A program made the position numbers and the translations under genes. A stretch of DNA of 64,000 nt, from the NCBI GenBank assembly GCA_023437365.1, contig JAEZGK010000103.1, positions 186,001 through 250,000 on the forward strand. The letters run 5' to 3'. The stretch comes from Bacillota bacterium (GTDB lineage Bacteria > Bacillota > Clostridia > Lachnospirales > Lachnospiraceae). Shown piece after piece: positions 1 to 8,470 of this stretch (its first letter is position 1; every line of letters begins with the position of its first letter). The notes below the pieces were generated by a model. It saw only the letters and a program-made list of their open reading frames with translations. It had not been told where the DNA came from and searched no databases.

Positions 1-235
1 CGACATCATAGACATTTACGATGTTGGGATGAGATAAGCCCGCAGCAGATTGAGCTTCCGCTCTGAATTTATTCACAAAGCTTTTATCACTTGAATATTC
101 CGGCTTTAATACCTTTATCGCCACGAATCTGTTCAATCTCTGGTCTCTGGCCTTGTATACATCAGCCATACCTCCTGATCCTACCTTATCAATGATTTCA
201 TAGCGATCGCTGATAATCATACCGGGTTTTAACAT
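1..235 (-). CDS. prkC: Serine/threonine protein kinase PrkC, N-terminal part (runs off the left edge)
   Basis: Membrane-type Hanks kinase that in Firmicutes senses cell-wall fragments and is paired with a PP2C phosphatase. Only about the first 78 residues are in the window. The frame shows the kinase start: the glycine loop GSGGMADVYKA and the ATP-binding lysine in VAIKVLK, then the HPNIVNVYDV segment. The ATG at 235 has an AGGTG ribosome site 17 bases after the phosphatase stop, so the two are co-transcribed. Transmembrane and PASTA parts lie outside the window and are assumed. Confidence 0.9.
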   Translation of the reverse strand, partial: MLKPGMIISDRYEIIDKVGSGGMADVYKARDQRLNRFVAIKVLKPEYSSDKSFVNKFRAEAQSAAGLSHPNIVNVYDV

Positions 236-252
236 ATTAGTTCACCTCATTT

Positions 253-972
253 TCATACTTTAATAATAATGATTGCAATATTATCCCTACCGCCGTTTTC
301 ATTCGCACACTTTACCAGATCCTTGGCAGCAGCTTCAGGATCGTCATTTTCCTTGATGATCCTTTCGATTGTCTCGTCCTCCAGCATATTGGTCAGGCCA
401 TCCGAGCACATAAGTACAGTATCTCCGTCTTCCAGATTAACTTCAAAAAAGTCAGGTTCCACGGTCTCATTCACACCGATGGCTCTGGTTATTATGTTCT
501 TGTTTGGATGGCATCGGGCTTCGCTTCTGTCCAGCTCGCCGGTCTTTACCATAGCCTCCACCAGACTGTGGTCCTCCGTGACCTGCCTGATCTGTTCTCC
601 AATGACATATAGTCTGCTATCTCCAATATTGGCAACATACATCTCTTTATCGAATATGGTTGCCGCCACAAAGGTAGTTCCCATACCTTCTAACTCACTT
701 TGTTCCATTGCTTCATTTCGAAGAGCTTCATTCGTCTGCCTGATTGCCGATTCGACCAAAGCGATTGGCGAGTTCAGCTCGCTCTCCTCTATCTTTTGGC
801 GAAAAAACTCAACACAGTATCTTGAAGCATAATCTCCAGCATTATGTCCTCCCATACCGTCCGCAACTACGAACAGATTCGGCAGCCTGCCAACGGCAGC
901 TTCGCTGCAAAAGACGTAATCCTGGTTTATCCTCCGTCGTTCTCCAATATCTGTTATTGAAAATGCTTTCAA
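253..972 (-). CDS. prpC: PP2C-family serine/threonine phosphatase (Stp/PrpC)
   Basis: Metal-dependent protein phosphatase that reverses PrkC phosphorylation. The 239-residue protein has the family motifs in order: NQD near residue 18, VADGMGGH near 38, GTTFVAA, NIGDSRLYV, CSDGL and GGRDNIA at the end; the aspartates are the metal ligands. An open frame extends upstream to 1002, but the TTG at 972 is preceded by GGGAGGTG at ideal spacing and begins KAFSITDIG, the usual family N-terminus, so I choose TTG. It lies 26 bases downstream of rlmN and 17 bases before prkC, the standard Firmicutes order. Confidence 0.93.
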   Translation of the reverse strand: MKAFSITDIGERRRINQDYVFCSEAAVGRLPNLFVVADGMGGHNAGDYASRYCVEFFRQKIEESELNSPIALVESAIRQTNEALRNEAMEQSELEGMGTTFVAATIFDKEMYVANIGDSRLYVIGEQIRQVTEDHSLVEAMVKTGELDRSEARCHPNKNIITRAIGVNETVEPDFFEVNLEDGDTVLMCSDGLTNMLEDETIERIIKENDDPEAAAKDLVKCANENGGRDNIAIIIIKV

Positions 973-998
973 GACTGCACCTCCCAGTTCACGCAACA

Positions 999-2042
999 TC
1001 AATTGCTATGTTGATCCATATAGCTTTTTCTCAGTTGCCCACAGGCAGCGTCAATATCCGTGCCCATTTCTCTTCTAATAGTAACATTAATTCTGTTTTT
1101 TTCAAGTATAAATTTGAAATTTTGAATATTTTTGCTCTCAGATTTCCGATAATCCCTTTCCTTGATCGGATTGACCGGAATGAGGTTAACATGGCAGTTT
1201 AAGCCCTTTACCAGTCTGCATAATTCCCTTGCATGCTCCTCGTTATCATTTACGGAAGCCACCAAACTGTATTCAAAGGTCAGACGTCTGCCTGTTTTTT
1301 CATAATAATAGCGGAAAGCATCCATAACCTCGGACAGTTCATACTTGGCCGCAACAGGCATGAGTTTTTTTCTGATTTCATTATTGGGTGCATGAAGAGA
1401 CAGGGCCAGGGTAATCGGCAGTTCTTCCTCTGCCAGCGCACGTATCTTATCTGGAAGTCCGCAGGTGGATACAGTGATATTCCTAGCGCTGATGTTTAAC
1501 CCCTGCGGATCAGTCAGTATTCTGATAAAACGGATCAGATTATCATAATTGTCAAGCGGTTCCCCGGTACCCATCACCACCACATTGGAGACCCTCTCGC
1601 CGGATAAGCGCTGAATACGGTAAATCTGATCCAGCATCTCCGAGGGCAGCAGATCCCGTTCCTTACCTCCGATGGTAGATGCACAGAATTTACAGCCCAT
1701 TCTGCAGCCGACCTGAGAGGAAATGCATACGCTGTTCCCATGGTGATACTTCATCAGTACACTTTCAATAACCCTGTCATCCTTTAGACGAAATAAATAT
1801 TTAATAGTTCCATCCGCCTCGGAATGAAGAGACTCCACCTCCTCCAGGGTAGTCAGGGGATAACTCTCCGCGAGCTTTGTCCTGAGTTCCTTAGAGAGGT
1901 TCGTCATCTCGTCATAGCTTTCGGCCAGCTTCACGTGGAGCCATTCATATACCTGCTTTGCTCGAAACGCAGGCTGCCCCAGGGCTTTCATGTGCTCCGA
2001 AAGTTCCTTGCAATCGCATGATTTTATATCCAACTGTTCCAT
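999..2042 (-). CDS. rlmN: Dual-specificity 23S rRNA A2503 / tRNA A37 C2-methyltransferase RlmN
   Basis: Radical-SAM enzyme that methylates C2 of adenosine 2503 in 23S rRNA and A37 in some tRNAs. The radical SAM cluster motif CRMGCKFC is visible (Cys113, Cys117, Cys120) and the methyl-carrying cysteine is Cys334 in DIDAACGQL. GTGEPL binds SAM. Length of 347 residues is normal for the family. I see nothing that marks the Cfr antibiotic-resistance subtype, and the housekeeping context favours RlmN. It follows rsmB by about 100 bases. Confidence 0.95.
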   Translation of the reverse strand: MEQLDIKSCDCKELSEHMKALGQPAFRAKQVYEWLHVKLAESYDEMTNLSKELRTKLAESYPLTTLEEVESLHSEADGTIKYLFRLKDDRVIESVLMKYHHGNSVCISSQVGCRMGCKFCASTIGGKERDLLPSEMLDQIYRIQRLSGERVSNVVVMGTGEPLDNYDNLIRFIRILTDPQGLNISARNITVSTCGLPDKIRALAEEELPITLALSLHAPNNEIRKKLMPVAAKYELSEVMDAFRYYYEKTGRRLTFEYSLVASVNDNEEHARELCRLVKGLNCHVNLIPVNPIKERDYRKSESKNIQNFKFILEKNRINVTIRREMGTDIDAACGQLRKSYMDQHSN

Positions 2043-2145
2043 ATATGTTCCTGTTCCAAACCGGCTTGTACTCCGATTTTAAATTTCTTACGATTTGTTT
2101 ACTGATTTGTTTATTATAATATAGATAAAAGTCATTCTATGTCTT

Positions 2146-3516
2146 TTATTTACTCTTGTCACAAGATATTCCGGATTTCTTTCTGAATTTAGCTATAAAA
2201 AAGCCGTCCGTATTGTGTACTCCCTGAAGGAGCTGAAGATAACCTTCCTTCGTGGTTTGTGAATGCAGTACTTCTGGCAGCCGAGGGTCCAGACTCTCCG
2301 GCATATAAGAATAATTCTGCAGGAACCAATTACGGTTTCCCTCGTTTTCTCCACGAAGCACCGTACAGGTACTGTAAATTAAAACCCCACCGGGCTTCAC
2401 ATATTTTTCTGCTTTATCCAAAATTACTCTCTGTAATTCTACCAGCTCTTTGTGTTGACTTTGTGTCAGCTTGTATTTGAGGTCTGCTTTTTTTCCAAAC
2501 ACTCCTAAGCCACTGCAGGGTAAATCTGCAATCACCACATCTGCCTGACCTGCTAAACTTTCGTCCGGCACTGTCGCATCCCAAACCTGTGCCGTCACAT
2601 TGGTAAAGCCCATACGGGAAATGTTTTCTTCGATGAGTTTTATCTTATACTCAGTTAGGTCCCGTGCCAGCACCTTCCCGGCAGTCTGTGCTGCATGAAG
2701 GGCTTTGCCTCCGGGTGCGGCACAGACATCTATCACAAAATCCTCTTTGTTGACTCCGGCAACCTCACAAACCAGCATGGAACTGACATCCTGAACTGTA
2801 AAATAACCTTTATGAAAGGTATCCAGCTTCTCAAGAAAATCGTAATCCCTGATCACAAAGGCATAGGGAAGGTAATCACTTTCTGTCACGCTCACTCCCT
2901 CCTGTAGAAGCAGGGCCCGAAGTTCCTCCGGAGTAGCCCGCCGCGTATTACAGCGGATGGTTGTCTCCTTTTCCTTAAGCGTTGCCGCAAGCATACTCTC
3001 AACTTCAGTATAGGAATAGGTTTTCAGCAGCTCCTCTACCAGCCATTTCGGTGTTGAGTAGGCAATCTCAAGAAAATCCGTGGGTGACGTTACAGGGTCA
3101 GGATATACGATTGCTTCTTTATTTCTGGCTATTGTTCGAAGAATTCCGTTCACAAACCCCGATAGCTTGGTAAAGCTTCTCTTTTTTGCAAGCTTTACAG
3201 CCTCATTGCATACCGCAGATACAGGAACCTGCTCCATATACATCAACTGATAAACACTCATACGGAGCAGATTACGAATAAAGGGTTTCATTTTCTTTAC
3301 CGGGAGGGAAGCATAACTGTTGATGACATAATCCAGTGTCAGATAACTTTTCACCGTACCCGTAAAAATGTAAGAGATAAAAGCCCTGTCCTGCTTACTA
3401 AGAGCTTGATGCTTCCGTAGGTATTGATTCAGGACAGTATGACTGAATTTACCCCCTTCGATTACTTCGAGAAGCATATCGAGTACGATTTCTCTTGTAT
3501 TCCATGGATCAGTCAC
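2146..3516 (-). CDS. rsmB: 16S rRNA m5C967 methyltransferase RsmB
   Basis: SAM-dependent methylation of C967 of 16S rRNA. Residues 1 to about 140 form the NusB-like RNA-binding domain; the rest is the Rossmann methyltransferase with DVCAAPGGK (SAM site), ADLPCSGLG (motif IV cysteine) and YSTCTV (motif VI, catalytic cysteine). The frame is open to a GTG at 3531, but the GTG at 3516 sits behind GGAGGA at correct spacing, giving MTDPWNTRE, typical of the family. It overlaps the end of the upstream zinc peptidase by 8 bases, so translation is probably coupled. Confidence 0.93.
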   Translation of the reverse strand: MTDPWNTREIVLDMLLEVIEGGKFSHTVLNQYLRKHQALSKQDRAFISYIFTGTVKSYLTLDYVINSYASLPVKKMKPFIRNLLRMSVYQLMYMEQVPVSAVCNEAVKLAKKRSFTKLSGFVNGILRTIARNKEAIVYPDPVTSPTDFLEIAYSTPKWLVEELLKTYSYTEVESMLAATLKEKETTIRCNTRRATPEELRALLLQEGVSVTESDYLPYAFVIRDYDFLEKLDTFHKGYFTVQDVSSMLVCEVAGVNKEDFVIDVCAAPGGKALHAAQTAGKVLARDLTEYKIKLIEENISRMGFTNVTAQVWDATVPDESLAGQADVVIADLPCSGLGVFGKKADLKYKLTQSQHKELVELQRVILDKAEKYVKPGGVLIYSTCTVLRGENEGNRNWFLQNYSYMPESLDPRLPEVLHSQTTKEGYLQLLQGVHNTDGFFIAKFRKKSGISCDKSK

Positions 3517-4213
3517 GTCTTCTTCCTCCACCGAACAGGATAACGAGCCTTAGCAGCTGCAAAATAGAGGCTGCTGTTGCTGCCACATAGGTCAACGCTG
3601 CAGCATCCAGCACTTTCTTTGACTGTCTCAGTTCTTCCTCCTGCAATATTCCGGTTTCTCCAAGTCTTGCAATAGCCCTTCTTGAAGCATTGAACTCTAC
3701 CGGAAGCGTAATCAGCTGAAATAATACGGCAGCTGAAAAAAGTATAATTCCAAAATCAATTAAAAACTGCGAACCACCCAGGAACAAACCGATTAAAATC
3801 AACGGCCATGCAGCCATGGAGCCGAAATTAGCCACAGGTACCAATACTCCTCTGATCTTCAGGGGAATGTATTCATTCTGATGCTGGATTGCATGTCCGC
3901 ATTCATGCGCTGCCACTCCGACCGCAGCCAAAGAGCTTTGCCCGTATACCGAATCAGAAAGCCTCAGCACCTTGCTTCTTGGATCATAGTGGTCTGATAA
4001 ACTGCCCGAAATATGCTCGATTCTTACATCATAGATCCCCGAGGCATGCAGTACCTGTTCTGCTGCCTGTGCACCGGTCAGCCCGGACCTGCTTCTGACA
4101 CGGGAATACCTGGCAAAGGTATTCTTGACTCTGAACTGTGCCGCCATACACAGCACCAGTCCGATGATTACAAGTAGATAAGTCGGATCGATATATGGAT
4201 AATAGTATCCCAT
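3509..4213 (-). CDS. yugP: YugP-type membrane zinc metallopeptidase
   Basis: Putative neutral zinc metallopeptidase of the YugP family (PF04298). The 234-residue protein has an N-terminal hydrophobic helix, the zinc motif AAHECGHAIQH (HExxH) and two or three later hydrophobic helices around residues 120-180, so it is membrane-anchored. The substrate is unknown in this family. It sits between fmt and rsmB, where it is found in many Clostridia; no functional link with translation genes is established. Confidence 0.88.
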   Translation of the reverse strand: MGYYYPYIDPTYLLVIIGLVLCMAAQFRVKNTFARYSRVRSRSGLTGAQAAEQVLHASGIYDVRIEHISGSLSDHYDPRSKVLRLSDSVYGQSSLAAVGVAAHECGHAIQHQNEYIPLKIRGVLVPVANFGSMAAWPLILIGLFLGGSQFLIDFGIILFSAAVLFQLITLPVEFNASRRAIARLGETGILQEEELRQSKKVLDAAALTYVAATAASILQLLRLVILFGGGRRRD

Positions 4214-4361
4214 GGAACATCCCTTCCTTTCTTAAATAAAGACTGCTTCAAAAGAGTTGAAGATGACGAAGGACCGGCAGAGATCCTTATGCCAGTCCTA
4301 CCCTGAAGCCAAATATTGTTCCTATTGTACGTCTCGATTACAGTCTTCGAAATAACAGGTC
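4214..4361 (-). other. Structured spacer between fmt and the zinc peptidase gene
   Basis: Read on the minus strand, this 148-base spacer contains a 10-bp hairpin with one G-U pair (arms 4290-4299 and 4270-4279) and a second 6-bp hairpin (4246-4262) followed by CAGTCTTTATTT. The second resembles a weak terminator, so the spacer may attenuate transcription between fmt and the downstream genes. Seen in sequence; function inferred. Confidence 0.4.
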
Positions 4362-5306
4362 TTAACCGAGTATCGTACCGATTGACAGCGGATATCCGCG
4401 TAAAAATGCCTCTGCAGCCATCCTTTTCTTACCCTCCAGCTGTACCTCACGGATGACCAAAACTCCCTCTCCGGTAGCAACCACTATGGAATCCCTGCGA
4501 AGCTCGATAATCTCTCCGGGGTTTTTGGCTTTCATCCCTGCTGCCTGATTGATCGGCTCAACATCCGCCTGCCACAGCTTTAATGTCTTCCCATCCAGTA
4601 TAGTATATGCGCTTGGCCAGGGATTCAATCCACGAATTAGACGTTCCAGTCTAATGGCTGATTGTGTGAAATCAAGTCTGCCCATATCCTTATCAAGCAT
4701 TTTCACATAGGTAGCCTTCTCGTTGTCTTGAGGAATACGCACTGCTGTTCCCGCTTCGATTTTATCCAGCGCCTCCAATAATAATTCGGCGCCCAAAATC
4801 GCCATTTTATCAAATAAGCTCCCGCCTGTCTCCTTCGGAGCAATTGGCAGGACGGCCTGTAATATCATATCTCCTGTATCTATTCCGACATCCATATACA
4901 TGATTGTAATCCCGGTCTCTTTTTCACCGTCGATAATGGAATATTGAATTGGAGCAGCTCCACGATATTTCGGGAGCAGGGAACCATGCACATTGATACA
5001 GCCATAAGCCGGAATATCCAGTAAGGCTTTCGGAAGGAGCTGACCGAAAGCGGCAACTACGATTACTTCCGGCTCCATTGCACGAAGCACCTCCAAAAAC
5101 TCCGGTTCCTTTACCTTTAAGGGCTGATACACAGGTACTTGATACTGCAGGGCAAGCTCCTTGACCGGAGATAAGCTGACAGCATGCCCTCTTCCCTTTT
5201 GTTTGTCCGGCTGAGTTACGACACCAATCACCTCATGTCTTGATTTAATTAACTGATCCAGAGTTGCCACCGCAAAATCCGGTGTACCCATAAACAAAAC
5301 CTTCAT
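4362..5306 (-). CDS. fmt: Methionyl-tRNA formyltransferase
   Basis: Transfers a formyl group from 10-formyl-tetrahydrofolate to Met-tRNA for translation initiation. At 314 residues it is full length. N-terminal FMGTPDFAV, the folate-site loop HGSLLPKYRGAAPIQ and the catalytic Asn/His/Asp set (NVHGS, then DTGD) are present; the C-terminal OB-fold follows. Ribosome site AAAGGAGG precedes the ATG. It lies 50 bases after def, the enzyme that later removes the formyl group. Confidence 0.96.
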   Translation of the reverse strand: MKVLFMGTPDFAVATLDQLIKSRHEVIGVVTQPDKQKGRGHAVSLSPVKELALQYQVPVYQPLKVKEPEFLEVLRAMEPEVIVVAAFGQLLPKALLDIPAYGCINVHGSLLPKYRGAAPIQYSIIDGEKETGITIMYMDVGIDTGDMILQAVLPIAPKETGGSLFDKMAILGAELLLEALDKIEAGTAVRIPQDNEKATYVKMLDKDMGRLDFTQSAIRLERLIRGLNPWPSAYTILDGKTLKLWQADVEPINQAAGMKAKNPGEIIELRRDSIVVATGEGVLVIREVQLEGKKRMAAEAFLRGYPLSIGTILG

Positions 5307-5357
5307 CCGGCTCCTCCTTTCTTCTCAGCAACCTGGTGTTGCGCAATCTGATATGAA

Positions 5358-5843
5358 TTATTGAACCTCTTCGGTCATTAATACATCGCGAAGCTCTCCT
5401 ATGGCAATCTCTTTATAAAGCTTGCCGTCCAGATGGTCTATCTCATGACAGAAGGCTCTTGCCAGTAATCCGGTTCCTTCCACTGTAAATTCTTCCATAT
5501 TCTTATCAAAGGCTTTAACTTTAACATAATTCGGTCTTGTCACAGTTCCAACTTTACCTGGTATGCTTAAGCAAGCTTCATCTCCGGTCTGTTCTCCGTC
5601 CGTTTCTATAATCACAGGATTGATCAGAGTTATCGGTTCATTGCCCTCTTCGGATACATCGATGACTACCAGTCTCTTCAATACGCCAACCTGAGGTGCA
5701 GCAAGTCCTACCCCTCCGGTTTCATACATAGTATCAAACATATCCTCAATCAGCTCCAGGATTTTCTTGTCCACTTCTTTGATTTCCTTGGCGACCTTAT
5801 TCAACACCTTATCTCCGATTTCTCTTATATTTCTAATTGCCAT
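5358..5843 (-). CDS. def: Peptide deformylase
   Basis: Metal enzyme removing the N-formyl group from nascent proteins. The three signature motifs are GVGLAAPQVG, EACLS (usual form EGCLS, with alanine here) and HEIDH, supplying the cysteine and two histidines for the metal. The open frame extends to 5945 into a repeat, but the ATG at 5843 (MAIRNI) has AGAGGAAG upstream and gives the usual 161-residue length. Confidence 0.95.
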   Translation of the reverse strand: MAIRNIREIGDKVLNKVAKEIKEVDKKILELIEDMFDTMYETGGVGLAAPQVGVLKRLVVIDVSEEGNEPITLINPVIIETDGEQTGDEACLSIPGKVGTVTRPNYVKVKAFDKNMEEFTVEGTGLLARAFCHEIDHLDGKLYKEIAIGELRDVLMTEEVQ

Positions 5844-5927
5844 AATCATCTTCCTCTCTATCTTATACATTCTCTTTCCTTGCTCATTCATCTTCAACGG
5901 GTAAACCCGTATATTTACTTCAGCTAG

Positions 5928-6142
5928 ATTATGAACTTCGTTCATGATCTCTTGCTTCGATCGTATCTATAACAAGCTTGAAAATATAAGCTTGTTATAG
6001 ATACGTAAGCTTGCTTACGTTTGATCACTACGCATTGTTATATCATGAACTTCGTTCATGATCTCTTGCTCCGATCGTATCTATAAACAAGCTTGAAAAC
6101 ATAAGCTTGTTATAGATTCTCACTACGCATTGTTATATCATA
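5928..6142. repeat. Two direct copies of a palindromic intergenic repeat between priA and def
   Basis: Copy A (about 5928-6042) and copy B (about 6041-6142) share the same order: the palindrome ATGAACTTCGTTCAT, a TCTTGCT-CGATCG segment, a long hairpin, and CACTACGCATTGTTATAT. In copy A the hairpin is an 18-bp perfect stem (5962-5979 with 5988-6005). Copy A also carries an extra 18-base palindrome with 8-bp arms and a TT loop (6003-6020) that copy B lacks. The element sits inside the murE-priA-def run, directly downstream of priA. It may be a small mobile palindromic element or a processing/termination site. Confidence 0.8.
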
Positions 6143-6184
6143 ACATATGGGGTGTCAAGGAATCAATAACTTATCTTCTGTCGC

Positions 6185-8446
6185 TTAATATCCGCTCATC
6201 GGGTCAAAGTCAAACTGCAGGCTGCACCCTGTAAAATGCTCAGAGTAGAGGAAATAACCCTCCATATAATTTTTTATGCCAACCAACTCGTCATAACTTT
6301 CATGCTTAATATAGATTACGAATCTATAATTATCATTCAACTTCACTGCCGCCGCCGGAGCTGGCCCGATGGTTTTGGCAGATAGAGCGTTCTGTTCATA
6401 ATACAGCTTCAATACCTCACCGAGATGTCCTGCTGCCTTCTGCGCCTGTTCCTCCTGTTTGGAGGTAACAAGGATCAGAAGCATATGAGATACCGGAGGA
6501 TATTGCAGCATACTCCGGTAGGCAAGCTCCTGTTCATAAAAGGCATCATAATCGCCGTCTGCAGCGGTAGTGACGCTATAGTGCTCCGGATGATAGGTTT
6601 GAATGATCACCTCTCCCGGCAGAACATCTCGTCCGGCTCTTCCTGCCGCCTGGCACAGCAGCTGAAAGGTACGTTCTCCGGCCCGAAAGTCTCCGGCATA
6701 CAGTGACAAGTCTGCTGCAATGATACCGACCAGTGTCACCTTCGGAAAATCATGACCTTTGACAATCATCTGGGTACCAACAAGGATATCAGCCTGATGC
6801 GCCGCAAAGGCTTCGAGAATTGCCTGATGTCCCCCCTTATTCCTCGTCGTATCTGTATCCATCCTAAGAACTCTTGCCTTCGGAAATTCCTTCTTCACAT
6901 ATTCCTCCACCTTCTGCGTTCCCGTGCCGAAGGCTGCGATATATTTGGACGCACAGGTGGGACAAGTATTCGGCTGCTGCTCTTCATAGCCGCAATAATG
7001 GCAGATCATCCTACCATTATAATGAGAGGTAAGTGATACATCACAATGAGGGCATTTCATCACATGTCCGCAGCTTCGGCAGGATATGAAGCCTGCATAC
7101 CCCCTGCGGTTTAAGAATAACATAATCTGTTCTCCTCTGCTTAACCGATCTTCCATCAGCTCCCGCAGCTTGGCACTGAAGATGGATTTATTCCTGTTCT
7201 TCAATTCTTCTCTCAAGTCAACAATCCATACCTGGGGAGGCTTTGCTTCCTTCGCACGTCTGGTCAGGGTATATAATCTGATCTCACCCTGCTTTGCCCG
7301 AAGATAGGTATCTATCCGGGGTGTTGCCGTACCAAGAAACAGGGAGCTTCCTGTAAGCTCTGCTCGCTTTTTCGCTACCTGTACGGCGTGGTACTTCGGG
7401 GTTGTCTCGCTTTTATAGCTGCTCTCATGCTCTTCGTCTATAATAATCAGACCAAGCTTTGAAAATGGGGTAAATAACGCGGACCTGGGTCCGATGATGA
7501 TATCAATCTCACCGTTCCTTGCCCGTTCGCTCTGGTCATAGCGTTCTCCCTGAGACATCCTGGAATTCATAATAGTGATTCTGTTACCAAACCTCTTATA
7601 AAAGCGCTGCACTGTCTGGTAAGTGAGTGCAATTTCAGGAATGAGGAGGATTACCTGTTTGCCGCTCTTGATCACATGATCTATGATTTCCATATAGACT
7701 TCGGTCTTCCCGCTTCCCGTAATCCCATGCAGAAGATACTCCGTACGAATTCCCCTATCATATTCCTGTATAAAATCATTCACAGCATACTGCTGCTCTT
7801 CATTCAGTACGACCGGCCGGGATTGCGTAACAGAGGAATTTTCCTCCGTAATGCCCAGTGGATTTCGGTAAATCTGTTCCGTTATAGTCTTTGTCACACC
7901 CTGCTTTTCCATACCCGACAGAGTAGCCGCAGAGATATTTAGCCTGCTTCGGACAGTCTCATAATCCAGTACCTGCTCCTTCAGCAATGCTTCTAAAAGA
8001 CGCAGCCTGGCTTTATTATTCTTTTTCTGATATTCGAAATACAGCTGATTGGCTGCTTCCATGCCCAGTACCAGCTGTATGCTTTTTTGCTCTTTAATTT
8101 TGACAGACTTTCTGACCGGAATCACGGTCTTTAAGGAATCGTTCATAGTCCCGCCGAAGTTTTCCTTGATCCAGTAGGCGAGATAAATCAGATGGCTTTC
8201 TATCATTGGGGCATCTGTCACGACCCTGCTGATTGGTTTAATCAAATCCGGATTAAGCTTCGGCTCGGCGGAAAGTTCCACGATATAACCATTAATCTGC
8301 CGGTTACCTTTTCCGAAGGGTACCACAACCAATGCTCCGATTACAGCCTGGGAACAAAGCTCCTCCGGAACCGCATATTGATATGTCTTATCCAGGTTTT
8401 CATGGGAAATATCAATGATGATATCTGCATAGCTTTGTACAGACAT
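6185..8446 (-). CDS. priA: Primosomal protein N', replication restart helicase PriA
   Basis: Superfamily 2 DNA helicase that recognises stalled forks and loads the replisome. The 753-residue protein has an N-terminal fork-binding domain, Walker A GITGSGKTEVY, DEEH box, helicase motif with GTATPR, and a zinc-binding insertion of paired CxxC motifs (CRSCGHVMKCPHC and CHYCG, then CPTC). Start ATG with AAGGAGG. It begins 24 bases after murE, so the two are probably one transcript. Confidence 0.96.
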   Translation of the reverse strand: MSVQSYADIIIDISHENLDKTYQYAVPEELCSQAVIGALVVVPFGKGNRQINGYIVELSAEPKLNPDLIKPISRVVTDAPMIESHLIYLAYWIKENFGGTMNDSLKTVIPVRKSVKIKEQKSIQLVLGMEAANQLYFEYQKKNNKARLRLLEALLKEQVLDYETVRSRLNISAATLSGMEKQGVTKTITEQIYRNPLGITEENSSVTQSRPVVLNEEQQYAVNDFIQEYDRGIRTEYLLHGITGSGKTEVYMEIIDHVIKSGKQVILLIPEIALTYQTVQRFYKRFGNRITIMNSRMSQGERYDQSERARNGEIDIIIGPRSALFTPFSKLGLIIIDEEHESSYKSETTPKYHAVQVAKKRAELTGSSLFLGTATPRIDTYLRAKQGEIRLYTLTRRAKEAKPPQVWIVDLREELKNRNKSIFSAKLRELMEDRLSRGEQIMLFLNRRGYAGFISCRSCGHVMKCPHCDVSLTSHYNGRMICHYCGYEEQQPNTCPTCASKYIAAFGTGTQKVEEYVKKEFPKARVLRMDTDTTRNKGGHQAILEAFAAHQADILVGTQMIVKGHDFPKVTLVGIIAADLSLYAGDFRAGERTFQLLCQAAGRAGRDVLPGEVIIQTYHPEHYSVTTAADGDYDAFYEQELAYRSMLQYPPVSHMLLILVTSKQEEQAQKAAGHLGEVLKLYYEQNALSAKTIGPAPAAAVKLNDNYRFVIYIKHESYDELVGIKNYMEGYFLYSEHFTGCSLQFDFDPMSGY

Positions 8447-8470
8447 AATGGCCTCCTTCGTATGATATTC

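Noticed and set aside
269..832. 187-codon open frame on plus strand
   Set aside because: Antisense shadow of the PP2C phosphatase gene.
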